Positions 43,601-51,078 of a DNA stretch of 64,000 nt are shown here, piece after piece (the stretch's first letter is position 1; every line of letters begins with the position of its first letter). The notes beneath the pieces were generated by a model. It saw only the letters and a program-made list of their open reading frames with translations. It searched no databases and had not been told where the DNA came from. The translations under genes were made by a program, and so were the position numbers. The stretch comes from Aliiglaciecola lipolytica E3 (GTDB lineage Bacteria > Pseudomonadota > Gammaproteobacteria > Enterobacterales > Alteromonadaceae). The DNA lies in contig NZ_BAEN01000042.1 in assembly GCF_000314975.1 (NCBI RefSeq), positions 1 through 64,000 on the forward strand. Direction: 5' to 3'.

Positions 43601-44346
43601 GGCCATCAACGGCTGCTGGCGCGGGAGCGGAGCAAGCTGCGACTGGCTTCATGCAGGTGTTGACCAATAAGACGGCTGAATGGGTAGGTACGACCTTTGG
43701 TTCGGGGGCGCAATCGGCACTGTTTAGTAACGTTGGTGGCGCGGTTGGAGCCGATGGTGTCGTTTCGGGTGGTAACTTTGCACTGGGAGGCGCAGCGGGC
43801 GCAGTTCTGAGTACGGTTATGACGGCCTACATGATTTATTCAGTCACCATGATCCTCATTCAGCTTATCTGGAAATGTGAGCAGAGTGAGTTTGAGATGA
43901 ACGCCAAGCGGGTATTGAAGAGTTGCCATTACGTGGGCTCTTACTGCAAGTCCAAGTTCTTAGGTGCCTGTGTTGAAAAACGGCAGTCATATTGCTGCTT
44001 TACTTCGCCACTTTCACGGATCATTCAAGAACAAGTACGTCCGCAATTAGGCCTTGGCTGGGGCAGTGCGAAGTCACCAAACTGTGAAGGTTTGACCGCG
44101 AGTCAGTTAAACCAGGTAGATTGGAGCCAAGTCAATTTGGATGAATGGATAGGTATCTTGTCGATCACGGGCAACCTACCCGAAATACCGTCACTGGATC
44201 TGGAACGACTCACAGGCTCAGGAAGTACGCTAAACGTTGATGGGAACCGTCAAAGTGCCGCAGATAGAGCCATTGAACGGCTAAACGGAATGGATGCACA
44301 GAAACTGCGTCAGGAGGCGACGGAAGAAATTTCGGGGAATAATTGA
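40654..44346 (+). CDS. traN: TraN, mating-pair stabilisation outer-membrane protein
   Basis: 1230-residue, Cys-rich secreted protein with signal peptide (about 1-28), many Cys pairs through the middle, and a C-terminal part containing a membrane-like stretch (VLSTVMTAYMIYSVTMILIQLIW, ~1062-1085) and the conserved CEQSEFEMNAKR...CHYVGSYCKSKFLG...CCFTSPLSRIIQEQ motif. TraN contacts the recipient surface. SXT-type TraN proteins are this long. Last gene of the operon; a strong terminator follows. Confidence 0.94.
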   Translation: MKPTFFTRVLAGILSITMACLPLHGVAADVQRQSGLSGQQEGKQLLQNWTMPALNGNTLSVPNGSGNESINLQELFPGMDQGSLDVLTGVYGSDASMNQLGTQRQESMVPESGATGEAFRSLQQIKDRSRPDMVNDPLWALTDAVQTDPNLLTQSFPGCESQGEGSPNYQQCDRLNTAVNSCTITHDYTAGIIEHVSGPMNLRSCGEGCLEVWIGRIGDNYWSGRCKVFEQAITLKVVNPDAITSAVLEYAKWDDYMQVWLGDQKVWSGPNNNFPPETAGRCELSTSWERNPNTDLTAKLKAVEPGLEVPVKIRVSVTGSGEGYARIKVRFDPTKVVMNDSWSPQSCIEQAADIPTKFSDYSIQCTDQPSSTNGCTVVNGVSVCESYFAPSPVAGISPLCRRIQVSVDDESYKGIENQACQVLEANPSCGFMSSECAETNDKGECIRFTDTYDCGLQTSDPKCVVSNLMPSSFEACEPTQTITPFTETKHVPDYQVCEKISTLTQCQLERRVSAETHQQSLYIERGCFSSETLSFVPQHSSTMQTGNATLRIFDNQNTEIKITESPSKANGWKTTLSLTGNKEAVTETKPSIKYPEMTCPKGTLVGSLCKVVNGSIISWHEPQEVTRSRCESGWYKVDFDTCSREVQKCLVPAKLSASLTFSGKYLEQDIVHQSSDPGIEQCLMQTDQFTAVQWQCLDTGTKRIDGLTVGSGELANLGSLYPAVVSSPAHLTSRGSSDGLGLSCWRARATYNASTAHPEFNMGSSDSWVDANGNTQTIVNNGQNTTTNTCAALEQNLACQYVRTECTEGGAGHEGFCYIQSLVYDCGQSVEVQNARMETQYNCEGPVRCMGTDCLEPESIKQANFAEAAAMLNAAQFMTNDMSCTGADGQDNVECTVFKGNAGQCKKAVGGIVDCCEKPSGVSLSDYITMIVAVNKLDTAVMAMNPSSAIYGSWNTLREPITSTWSAVKEPFVSAWDSLMGAGPSTAAGAGAEQAATGFMQVLTNKTAEWVGTTFGSGAQSALFSNVGGAVGADGVVSGGNFALGGAAGAVLSTVMTAYMIYSVTMILIQLIWKCEQSEFEMNAKRVLKSCHYVGSYCKSKFLGACVEKRQSYCCFTSPLSRIIQEQVRPQLGLGWGSAKSPNCEGLTASQLNQVDWSQVNLDEWIGILSITGNLPEIPSLDLERLTGSGSTLNVDGNRQSAADRAIERLNGMDAQKLRQEATEEISGNN

Positions 44347-44387
44347 GCTCGTCCTTCTAAAATAGCAGCGACAATAATGTTCCATTT

Positions 44388-44430
44388 TGGTTACTTTAAT
44401 GCGATTTTACGCTTTAAAGTAACCATTTTT
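44388..44430 (+). terminator. Terminator after traN
   Basis: TGGTTACTTTAA (44388-44399) pairs perfectly with TTAAAGTAACCA (44414-44425), then TTTTT. Ends the dsbC-traN operon. Confidence 0.85.
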
Positions 44431-44469
44431 GCACTTTGTGATCACAGATCGAACAATTTCAGCTAACGC

Positions 44470-44516
44470 GCTTTTGCCCTTTTTTGTGTTAGCTACGGGG
44501 CAAAGTTAAGCCATTG
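44470..44516 (-). other. Weak attC-like site downstream of the SMR gene
   Basis: Read on the strand of the SMR gene, GCTTAAC is followed by TTTGCCC, a spacer, GGGCAAA and GCGTTAGC. The inner arms are perfect inverted repeats; GCTTAAC fits RYYYAAC, but the other end (GTTAGCT) misses the GTTRRRY consensus at one position. The place, just after the stop of an SMR gene, is where an integron cassette would have it. Weak evidence. Confidence 0.25.
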
Positions 44517-44559
44517 ATTAAGATTTTGACTCACTCAATCCTATCACTTTGTCATTCGT

Positions 44560-44892
44560 TCAATGAGCGCTGGTTTTAGATAGTAGATTAAGTACAGCAA
44601 CACCACATACGATTAATCCAATTCCAATCCACCCCCATGTATCCATTTTCTGTCCATATACAAGCCAAGCAATGCCAGTAACAATGGCCACGCCCAAGCC
44701 CGCCCATACAGCATAAGCGATGCCAACTGGTATAGATTTAAGGGATAACGATAGAAAATAGAAAGAAATACCATAACCTAAGCAAACAACGAATGAAGGA
44801 ATCAACTTTGTAAAACCATCGGTTGATTTCAATGTAGTGGTTGCAATCACTTCACCAAGTATTGCTATTGTCAAGAATAACCAGTGTTTCAC
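44560..44892 (-). CDS. Small multidrug resistance (SMR) efflux protein, EmrE/QacE-like
   Basis: 110 residues with four hydrophobic helices. The essential proton/drug-coupling Glu14 lies in [10 protein letters not shown], and the family motif [14 protein letters not shown] is present. SMR proteins export quaternary ammonium and other cationic compounds as dimers in the inner membrane. It stands alone on the minus strand between traN and the ssb block, a known insertion hotspot. Substrate is unknown; Gdx-type guanidinium exporters belong to the same fold, but the Lys/Thr-rich GEVIATT start favours the Qac/EmrE group. Confidence 0.9.
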   Translation of the reverse strand: MKHWLFLTIAILGEVIATTTLKSTDGFTKLIPSFVVCLGYGISFYFLSLSLKSIPVGIAYAVWAGLGVAIVTGIAWLVYGQKMDTWGWIGIGLIVCGVAVLNLLSKTSAH

Positions 44893-45072
44893 AAATATAC
44901 TCCTAGTAGGTTTAGCTGAGGGCTAAGTATATGGAGTTTATTGATTAAATACAATCTTGTTAAAAAACAGAATTTCTGAGCAATGATTGCTTTATCAACG
45001 TTTCAATGCGCTCTCGGCTGACTCAGAAATGTCCAAAACTGTGTTTCAAAATCCACAACACTAAATTTCAAT

Positions 45073-45091
45073 AGCCCCTTCGAGAGGGGCT
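45073..45091 (-). terminator. Terminator after the minus-strand backbone gene
   Basis: AGCCCCT-N5-AGGGGCT perfect 7-bp stem, 22 bases after the stop of the gene at 45113; the following minus-strand sequence is AT-rich rather than a clean T-run. Confidence 0.55.
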
Positions 45092-45112
45092 GTGTGATGG
45101 GAGCCTAGCTGG

Positions 45113-45715
45113 CTAGTTGGAGGGAGTATCTGTTTCCTCTTCAATGATATCGTCATCGGTTGAAGGCACCGCTTGTTCAACTTCTGCTTCTTTACCTTTA
45201 GCTTGAGCTGATTTTCGGGCTCGAATTTCGATATCAATAATGCGTCGTGCAAGTTTGATAATGCGCTGTTGCCATGCGTAGTTGCCATCAACACGTTGCT
45301 TGTTGCTAAGCACGCTAGATAACCAGAGTGTGTCCATTGAGATCATCAACGCATCGAGTTTGCGAACTAAGCCGACAAACTGGCCAACCTGAGGCGAGCT
45401 GATTTTAGCGTTGAAGGTTATCGGGTCGGTGTAGTCAGGTACTTCATCGATGCCGTTGGACTCCATCAGTTTGTCCAAACGAGCTTGTTCGCTGTCTACC
45501 GCCTTAGCGCAATCCTCGATCAACTGGCTAATGATCTGTTCCACTTCATCAATTTCGTTCTCATCGCCAATGATGCGCAGGATGACATCGATTCCGTAAA
45601 GCGCACTGACCGTGCGCCTAAAAACACGGTCAACGACACGTTGCGCCTGTAAGCTGTTAATTGTGAATGATTGTTCAAAGATGGGTTTTGAGTAATTGGG
45701 TTTTGCTTGGGCCAT
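45113..45715 (-). CDS. Conserved ICE protein (s063-like, DUF1845/PFL_4669-type)
   Basis: 200-residue soluble helical protein with an acidic Thr/Glu-rich tail (DDDIIEEETDTPSN). The core (FTINSLQAQRVVDRVFRRTVSALYGIDVILRIIGDENE) resembles the DUF1845/AcaB-like family seen in many ICEs, but I hold that family link loosely. ATG 45715 with AGGAG upstream. It is divergent from the ssb operon, as in SXT, so a shared regulatory region (45716-46018) lies between. Confidence 0.65.
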   Translation of the reverse strand: MAQAKPNYSKPIFEQSFTINSLQAQRVVDRVFRRTVSALYGIDVILRIIGDENEIDEVEQIISQLIEDCAKAVDSEQARLDKLMESNGIDEVPDYTDPITFNAKISSPQVGQFVGLVRKLDALMISMDTLWLSSVLSNKQRVDGNYAWQQRIIKLARRIIDIEIRARKSAQAKGKEAEVEQAVPSTDDDIIEEETDTPSN

Positions 45716-46018
45716 AAGTTTGCTCCTGATATGACAATAATCAGTCCCTAGACTAATCCTCTGTGAGGTAATGGCCTTTCAGCTAGGTGGAAGAATTGAG
45801 CATCTTTCTAACTATCCTGTCTGGATAAGACGGTTACACTGACTATCAAATATTGCTGATCTGTTTCAGTGATATCTGCGCCTGAGAGCATGAGCTCAAA
45901 GGAAGCTCGCCGCTGAGTTTTCTCAGTGGTACAAAGAGGTAGCTAGCCTCCTTAAACAAATAGCCTGCATGTTTTTACATGCTAAACCATGCGTTCCTTG
46001 CGGTTCGCCTTTTCACCA
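45716..46018. promoter_or_regulatory. Divergent promoter region and structured leader of the ssb block
   Basis: A non-coding region between the divergent backbone gene and the ssb operon. It contains a perfect-stem hairpin CCGCTGAG-tttt-CTCAGTGG at 45910-45929 (one G-U pair) and GCATG-N6-CATGC at 45967-45982. These are followed at 46019 by the first of the repeated two-hairpin leaders. It should hold promoters for both directions; I cannot assign boxes with confidence. Confidence 0.5.
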
Positions 46019-46080
46019 CCCAACTGGGGGAGTTTTCCCCAGTTGGGGGTGACTCCTTCACAACCAAATTAAGGAGTCAC
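46019..46080 (+). promoter_or_regulatory. Two-hairpin leader 1 (before 46083 gene), radC-motif-like
   Basis: Stem CCCAACTGGGG/CCCCAGTTGGG (46019-46047), then GTGACTCC (46049-46056) pairing perfectly with GGAGTCAC (46073-46080). The second arm contains the GGAG ribosome site three bases before the ATG spacer. Resembles the published radC RNA motif, a presumed cis-regulatory leader of ICE genes; that equation is from memory. Confidence 0.65.
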
Positions 46081-46082
46081 CA

Positions 46083-46409
46083 ATGGAATATATCTTCGGA
46101 TTTATTATCCAAATCGCAGGCATTATGTTGCTTGCAAAACTGAGCTGGTCGCTTTTGCGATTGCTTGCTCGTCAAAGCGTGCGCCCGTTTCGATTTGTAC
46201 TTACTCAAATCAAGCGATTGCTCACACCAACACCAAAACGTCGTCCAATGGCAGTGCCTAAAGCTCCTGGTATGCCCCGTTTGACATCTGCGTTTTACAA
46301 AGAGCCACATCAGTACGACATGGCTTTACTCGACATACCAACCTATCTGCGCCGTCAGTCATCTTTGCCCAGCCGGGCAGAAACGACTGTGTGCACAGAG
46401 TTCAACTAA
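46083..46409 (+). CDS. Small membrane protein of the ssb operon (s064-like)
   Basis: 108 residues: one N-terminal hydrophobic segment (EYIFGFIIQIAGIMLLAKLSWSLL, residues 2-25), then a strongly basic, Pro-rich stretch and a polar tail. No domain recognised. It lies 15 bases before ssb, so it is co-transcribed with it, and corresponds in place to a small conserved SXT gene. Confidence 0.7.
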   Translation: MEYIFGFIIQIAGIMLLAKLSWSLLRLLARQSVRPFRFVLTQIKRLLTPTPKRRPMAVPKAPGMPRLTSAFYKEPHQYDMALLDIPTYLRRQSSLPSRAETTVCTEFN

Positions 46410-46424
46410 GACGAGGAGAACATT

Positions 46425-46844
46425 ATGAAAAACCAAGTAACACTCATAGGCTACGTTGGCTCTGAGCCAGAGACACGAGCCTATCCATCAGGTGATTTAG
46501 TGACCAGCATTTCACTGGCCACTTCTGAGAAATGGCGCGACCGTCAATCCAATGAGCTCAAAGAGCATACGGAATGGCATCGGGTCGTTTTTAGAGATCG
46601 TGGTGGATTTAAGTTAGGGCTAAGAGCAAAAGATTTAATCCAAAAAGGAGCGAAGCTTTTTGTTCAAGGGCCTCAGCGCACGCGCTCATGGGAGAAAGAT
46701 GGCATTAAGCATCGATTGACCGAAGTGGACGCGGACGAGTTTCTGCTTCTTGATAGTGTGAACAAAGCATCTGAGCCATCAGCGGCGGATGATGCGGGCT
46801 CCCAAGCTAATTGGGCACAAACTTATCCTGAACCAGATTTTTAA
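46425..46844 (+). CDS. ssb: Ssb, single-stranded DNA binding protein
   Basis: 139-residue OB-fold protein (KNQVTLIGYVGSEPETRAYPSG, WHRVVFRDRGG). The C-terminal tip is YPEPDF rather than the usual DDDIPF; it is still acidic and ends in Phe, so partner docking may be kept. It works with Bet and Exo in ICE homologous recombination. GAGGAG precedes the ATG. Confidence 0.95.
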   Translation: MKNQVTLIGYVGSEPETRAYPSGDLVTSISLATSEKWRDRQSNELKEHTEWHRVVFRDRGGFKLGLRAKDLIQKGAKLFVQGPQRTRSWEKDGIKHRLTEVDADEFLLLDSVNKASEPSAADDAGSQANWAQTYPEPDF

Positions 46845-46863
46845 CCGAGCAAGAACGCTTTAA

Positions 46864-46919
46864 CCCAGCCGGGAGTACTTTCCCGTCAGGGGCAGACTCC
46901 CACTTTGATTGTCGGAGTC
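46864..46919 (+). promoter_or_regulatory. Two-hairpin leader 2 (before bet)
   Basis: Imperfect stem CCCaGcCGGGA/TCCCGtCaGGG (46864-46891), then GACTCC (46895-46900) with GGAGTC (46914-46919); the latter includes the bet ribosome site. Confidence 0.65.
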
Positions 46920-46923
46920 CAAA

Positions 46924-47742
46924 ATGGAAAAACCAAAGCTAATCCAACGCTTTGCTGAGCGCTTTAGTGTCGATCCAAACAAGTTGTTCGATACCCTAAA
47001 AGCAACAGCATTCAAGCAACGTGACGGTAGTGCACCGACCAATGAGCAGATGATGGCGCTCTTGGTGGTTGCAGATCAGTACGGCTTGAACCCTTTCACC
47101 AAAGAGATTTTTGCGTTCCCTGATAAACAAGCTGGGATTATCCCAGTGGTAGGTGTCGATGGATGGTCTCGCATCATCAATCAACACGACCAGTTTGATG
47201 GCATGGAGTTTAAGACTTCAGAAAACAAAGTCTCAATGGATGGCGCGAAAGAATGCCCAGAATGGATGGAATGCATCATCTATCGGCGCGACCGTTCGCA
47301 CCCAGTCAAAATCACTGAATACCTGGATGAAGTCTATCGACCGCCTTTTGAAGGTAACGGCAAAAATGGCCCTTATCGTGTAGATGGTCCATGGCAGACG
47401 CACACTAAGCGAATGCTAAGACATAAATCCATGATCCAGTGTTCTCGCATTGCGTTTGGCTTTGTGGGAATTTTCGATCAAGACGAAGCGGAGCGAATTA
47501 TCGAAGGCCAAGCAACACATGTTGTTGAGCCATCGGTGATTCCACCCGAGCAAGTTGATGATCGAACCCGAGGGCTTGTTTACAAGCTTATCGAGCGGGC
47601 GGAAGCTTCAAACGCTTGGAATAGTGCATTGGAATATGCCAATGAACATTTTCAAGGTGTTGAACTGACGTTTGCGAAACAAGAAATATTTAATGCACAG
47701 CAACAAGCAGCCAAAGCGCTCACACAGCCTTTAGCTTCTTAG
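46924..47742 (+). CDS. bet: Bet, RecT/Redbeta-type annealing protein
   Basis: 272 residues from the ATG at 46924 (GGAG upstream; a TTG at 46909 is rejected because it precedes the ribosome site). It matches lambda Bet-type annealases: FTKEIFAFPDKQAGIIPVVGVDGWSRIIN and RMLRHKSMIQCSRIAFGFVGIFDQDEAERI. With Exo it forms the recombination pair that makes SXT/R391 elements mosaic. Same length as SXT Bet. Confidence 0.96.
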   Translation: MEKPKLIQRFAERFSVDPNKLFDTLKATAFKQRDGSAPTNEQMMALLVVADQYGLNPFTKEIFAFPDKQAGIIPVVGVDGWSRIINQHDQFDGMEFKTSENKVSMDGAKECPEWMECIIYRRDRSHPVKITEYLDEVYRPPFEGNGKNGPYRVDGPWQTHTKRMLRHKSMIQCSRIAFGFVGIFDQDEAERIIEGQATHVVEPSVIPPEQVDDRTRGLVYKLIERAEASNAWNSALEYANEHFQGVELTFAKQEIFNAQQQAAKALTQPLAS

Positions 47743-47764
47743 CGCCACGCATTCATTCTACTAA

Positions 47765-47823
47765 CCCTGGCGGGATTATTCTCCCGTCAGGGGGAAGGTC
47801 TCGTCTTTTTTTGGAGATCTTCC
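47765..47823 (+). promoter_or_regulatory. Two-hairpin leader 3 (before 47824 gene)
   Basis: Stem CCCTGGCGGGA/TCCCGTCAGGG (47765-47792, one G-U), then GGAAGGTCTC (47793-47802) with GAGATCTTCC (47814-47823, one G-U), adjoining the ATG; the GGAG at 47813 is mostly inside the stem. Confidence 0.65.
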
Positions 47824-47967
47824 ATGACTAAATCAGCCTCACTTTTTCGCTTGGTATTGGTTGTTGCCCTTGTCGTAGGTTCGATTCAAGCCGGTATAGC
47901 GGCAATTGATTCGGTTCAAGCAAGTGTTGTTCAGCACCAAACAGCGTTAGCACAAGCTGCAAAGTAA
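47824..47967 (+). CDS. 47-residue small membrane or secreted peptide
   Basis: Short gene between bet and exo: ATG, then MTKSASLFRLVLVVALVVGS, a hydrophobic segment followed by Ala/Gln-rich polar residues. It has its own leader and ribosome site and sits where SXT has a small gene (s067-like). It could be a membrane peptide or have a cleaved signal. Function unknown. Confidence 0.65.
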   Translation: MTKSASLFRLVLVVALVVGSIQAGIAAIDSVQASVVQHQTALAQAAK

Positions 47968-47975
47968 CCACTTAA

Positions 47976-48022
47976 CCCTGAAGGGGAGTTCTCTCCTTCG
48001 GGGGAGTCTCCCCTCAAAGGAG
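47976..48022 (+). promoter_or_regulatory. Two-hairpin leader 4 (before exo)
   Basis: Stem CCCtGAAGG/CCTTCgGGG (47976-48003), then CTCC (48008-48011) with GGAG (48019-48022), the exo ribosome site. GGGGA/TCCCC at 48001-48012 is a competing hairpin. Confidence 0.55.
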
Positions 48023-48027
48023 GCAAT

Positions 48028-49044
48028 ATGAAGGTTATCGACCTATCACAACGTACTCCTGCATGGCACCAGTGGCGCATTGCAGGTGTTACGGCATCTG
48101 AAGCCCCAATTATTATGGGGCGTTCACCCTACAAAACACCTTGGCGATTATGGGCAGAAAAAACCGGATTCGTATTACCGGAAGACCTGTCAAATAATCC
48201 TAATGTGCTTCGCGGTATACGGTTGGAGCCTCAAGCAAGGCGAGCATTTGAGAATGCGCATAATGACTTTCTTCTGCCGTTGTGTGCTGAAGCCGATCAT
48301 AACGCAATCTTTCGGGCTAGCTTTGATGGCATCAACGATGCGGGCGAACCCGTTGAATTGAAATGTCCTTGCCAGTCAGTTTTTGAGGATGTGCAAGCTC
48401 ACAGAGAACAAAGTGAGGCGTACCAGTTGTATTGGGTGCAAGTTCAGCATCAAATACTGGTCGCCAATAGCACGCGTGGTTGGTTGGTATTCTATTTTGA
48501 GGATCAACTGATTGAGTTTGAAATACAACGAGACGCGGCGTTCTTAACTGAATTGCAAGAAACAGCGCTTCAGTTTTGGGAGTTAGTACAGACCAAAAAG
48601 GAACCGTCAAAATGCCCTGAGCAAGATTGTTTTGTTCCTAAGGGTGAAGCTCAGTACCGTTGGACATCACTGTCTCGGCAGTATTGCTCAGCACATGCCG
48701 AAGTGGTTCGACTGGAAAGTCACATTAAATCTTTGAAAGAGGAAATGCGAGAAGCTCAGTCGAAATTGGTCGCTATGATGGGTAACTACGCTCATGCCGA
48801 CTATGCTGGGGTCAAACTCAGCCGCTACATGATGGCGGGCACGGTGGACTATAAGCAATTGGCCACCGATAAGTTAGGCGAGCTGGACGAACAGGTTTTA
48901 GCTGCTTACCGAAAAGCGCCACAAGAGCGGTTGCGCATCAGCACCAATAAGCCAGATCAGCCCGTTGAAACACCAATCAAAATCAGCATTGAGCAAGAGA
49001 ACTTGGTTCTGCCAGGTGACTCGCCGAGCTCATTTTATTTTTAA
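48028..49044 (+). CDS. exo: Exo, YqaJ-type 5'-3' alkaline exonuclease
   Basis: 338-residue lambda-exonuclease/YqaJ family protein: GVTASEAPIIMGRSPY near the N-terminus, catalytic Asp100 (SFDGI) and Glu110-x-Lys112 (ELKCP). It resects double-strand ends for Bet. A helical C-terminal region (about 215-260) and then a tail ending DSPSSFYF, shared with two downstream proteins. Followed by a terminator. Confidence 0.95.
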   Translation: MKVIDLSQRTPAWHQWRIAGVTASEAPIIMGRSPYKTPWRLWAEKTGFVLPEDLSNNPNVLRGIRLEPQARRAFENAHNDFLLPLCAEADHNAIFRASFDGINDAGEPVELKCPCQSVFEDVQAHREQSEAYQLYWVQVQHQILVANSTRGWLVFYFEDQLIEFEIQRDAAFLTELQETALQFWELVQTKKEPSKCPEQDCFVPKGEAQYRWTSLSRQYCSAHAEVVRLESHIKSLKEEMREAQSKLVAMMGNYAHADYAGVKLSRYMMAGTVDYKQLATDKLGELDEQVLAAYRKAPQERLRISTNKPDQPVETPIKISIEQENLVLPGDSPSSFYF

Positions 49045-49053
49045 CGTTCACTT

Positions 49054-49075
49054 GGAGCCGATTTCGGCTCCTTTC
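49054..49075 (+). terminator. Terminator after exo
   Basis: GGAGCCGA (49054-49061) pairs with TCGGCTCC (49064-49071), followed by TTTCT. Confidence 0.75.
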
Positions 49076-49191
49076 TCATGCGCTTACATCGAGTGCATCA
49101 GAAAGCAAATTCACTCGTAGCCAATGCTGGGTACGAATGATAGAGCGAGCTGAACTCTTACATACACAGCCATACCACAATCCACACACCA

Positions 49192-49249
49192 CCCGACGGG
49201 GACTTCATTCCCTGTTGGGGCATGGGGCCTCGTTAAAACTGATGAGGTT
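49192..49249 (+). promoter_or_regulatory. Two-hairpin leader 5 (before MoxR ATPase)
   Basis: Stem from CCCGACGGG with CCCTGTTGGG (49192-49219, imperfect), then GGCCTC (49226-49231) with GAGGTT (49244-49249, one G-U), containing the GAGG ribosome site. Confidence 0.6.
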
Positions 49250-49253
49250 TACC

Positions 49254-50213
49254 ATGACTGAACAATCCCCATTTTTGGTTCAAGTGAATCAAGCATTTAA
49301 TGTCCCGGCTCCTGATGCTTTCGTTCTGGAAGGATTTAGTGCCGACACTACCCATCCAAACATTCCCGTTCGCAAGGACGAGTATGTTTTTAGAAAAGAA
49401 GACTTACGTGACGTATTGGCGTTCTTGTCTAACCCCGACGGTGATGGTTTGTATATTACAGGCCCCACGGGATGCGGGAAGACCTCGCTTATTTGCCAAG
49501 TTGCTTCTCGATTGAATTGGCCTGTTCAGCAAATTACTGCGCACGGTCGATTGGAGTTGTCCGATCTTATCGGTCACCACACACTGGTTAATGGCAACAT
49601 GACCTTTGTGTATGGACCACTGGCACTGGCCGTCAAGCATGGCCATTTGCTGATCATTAATGAAATGGATCTTGCTGAGCCTGCTGAACTGGCTGGACTC
49701 AATGACATTTTGGAAGGTGCCCCGTTGGTCATCGCACAAAATGGCGGTGAGATCATCATGCCACATAACAAGTTTCGTTTTATCGCTACCGGCAACAGTG
49801 CGGGCAGCGGTGACCAGACGGGCTTGTATCAAGGTGTGCTTCAACAGAATTTGGCTTTCCTTGATCGCTTTAGAATCATTGAAGCGACCTATGCAGAGCC
49901 ATCTGTAGAGGAAGCCATTCTGGAGAACGTTGCGCCGGGCTTGCCAGAAGTCTTTCGCCAAAAAATGGTGAAGGTGGCTGGTGACATTCGTCGTCTCTTT
50001 ATTGGCGGCGCGGATGGCGGTGCTGAGCTTAGTATCACCATGTCCACTCGGACCTTGGTGCGCTGGGCAAAGTTAACACTTGCTTTCAAAGGCGCTCCTA
50101 ACGCAGTGGAGTATGCACTGGTTCGGTCTTTGACGGCTCGTGCTGAGTTGGAGCAACGAGAAGCCATTCATCGTATTGCCGCTGATGTCTTCGGTGACCA
50201 TTGGGAGGATTGA
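49254..50213 (+). CDS. MoxR/CobS-type AAA+ ATPase
   Basis: 319 residues from the ATG at 49254 (GAGG upstream; the frame runs back to 49137 without a ribosome site and through the leader hairpin). Walker A GPTGCGKT at 70-77, Walker B HLLIINEMDLA at about 125-135, sensor region FRFIATGNSAGSGD. Named cobS-like in SXT, but there is no cobalamin pathway here. MoxR ATPases usually work with a VWA protein; one lies at 52604. The stop overlaps the next start. Confidence 0.9.
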   Translation: MTEQSPFLVQVNQAFNVPAPDAFVLEGFSADTTHPNIPVRKDEYVFRKEDLRDVLAFLSNPDGDGLYITGPTGCGKTSLICQVASRLNWPVQQITAHGRLELSDLIGHHTLVNGNMTFVYGPLALAVKHGHLLIINEMDLAEPAELAGLNDILEGAPLVIAQNGGEIIMPHNKFRFIATGNSAGSGDQTGLYQGVLQQNLAFLDRFRIIEATYAEPSVEEAILENVAPGLPEVFRQKMVKVAGDIRRLFIGGADGGAELSITMSTRTLVRWAKLTLAFKGAPNAVEYALVRSLTARAELEQREAIHRIAADVFGDHWED

Positions 50214-50215
50214 TG

Positions 50216-50980
50216 ATGGAAAAGTGCTTTGCTCTTTACCGTTACAGTCATTCTGATGGGACAGCCAAAGAATGGGCCATTTATGTTGGATCAGATAACC
50301 AGGAGATTGAAGTTCGGTTTGGAAAAGCAGGTCAATTGTCGCAGCAGCGATTGATTGATTCGACTGATCCTAACGCTGAAGCAGACCGACGAATCAATGA
50401 GAAAATCAACAAAGGTTATCGATTTGTTGGACAAGTCGGCATTGATCATCAAGGGCGGCCATTTGAACTCTCAAATGCGCTAGATAGTGTCGCGTGCGCC
50501 AATAACGTCAGTTGGGAGTTTCGTACTCGCAAGGACGTCAATGGCCAAATCTCGCTGGCGCAAAAAGCGTTGTTCGATATGGCAAAGCTGCTTGAAGCCT
50601 ATGGCTTGGCTGTTATTGATGATAACCAGGTCAGGATTGGAGAATGGTCATTAGGGTTTTGCAAAAGCGGATTACCTAGTACCAATCAAATCAGCACGGT
50701 GTCAGGTGAAGGCGCTGGCATTGTTAACACGGATGATGGCCCGTGGCCATTGTTGCTGTTACTGGCCTTTAAGCGTCAATTACCACCACTGTGTTCGCTC
50801 ACAGTAGCGAGTCCTGAAGGGATAGAAGTATCCGACCAACTGAAGTTGGAAAAAGATGTATTGCGGTTGCTAGGCAGTGATTTAGAGCGGGTTCGCCCGA
50901 TAGCTGAAGCACTGGACTTAATGCCTGTGAAAATCGATCTCAACCAATCGTCGCCTGATTCGCAAAATTACTATTTCTGA
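50216..50980 (+). CDS. WGR-like domain protein
   Basis: 254 residues from the ATG at 50216 (GGGAGG seven bases upstream). The N-terminal ~75 residues look like a WGR domain (FALYRYSHSDGTAKEWAIYVG, EVRFGKAGQLSQQRLID), a small fold seen in PARPs and DNA-associated proteins. The rest is unrecognised. It ends SPDSQNYYF, similar to the tails of Exo and the 51079 protein. Coupled to the MoxR gene (overlapping TGATG). Confidence 0.75.
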   Translation: MEKCFALYRYSHSDGTAKEWAIYVGSDNQEIEVRFGKAGQLSQQRLIDSTDPNAEADRRINEKINKGYRFVGQVGIDHQGRPFELSNALDSVACANNVSWEFRTRKDVNGQISLAQKALFDMAKLLEAYGLAVIDDNQVRIGEWSLGFCKSGLPSTNQISTVSGEGAGIVNTDDGPWPLLLLLAFKRQLPPLCSLTVASPEGIEVSDQLKLEKDVLRLLGSDLERVRPIAEALDLMPVKIDLNQSSPDSQNYYF

Positions 50981-51015
50981 TAGTGGTATTGCCATTAGCG
51001 CGTCAACTACTACCA

Positions 51016-51077
51016 CCCAAACGGGGGCCATTGCTCCTGTTGGGAGTGGTGCGTCCCCATCTCGCATGAGGATGCAC
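51016..51077 (+). promoter_or_regulatory. Two-hairpin leader 6 (before DUF3150 gene)
   Basis: Stem CCCAAACGGGGG/CTCCTGTTGGG (51016-51044), then GTGCGTCC (51049-51056) with GGATGCAC (51070-51077, one G-U), ending one base before the ATG. Confidence 0.65.
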
Positions 51078-51078
51078 T

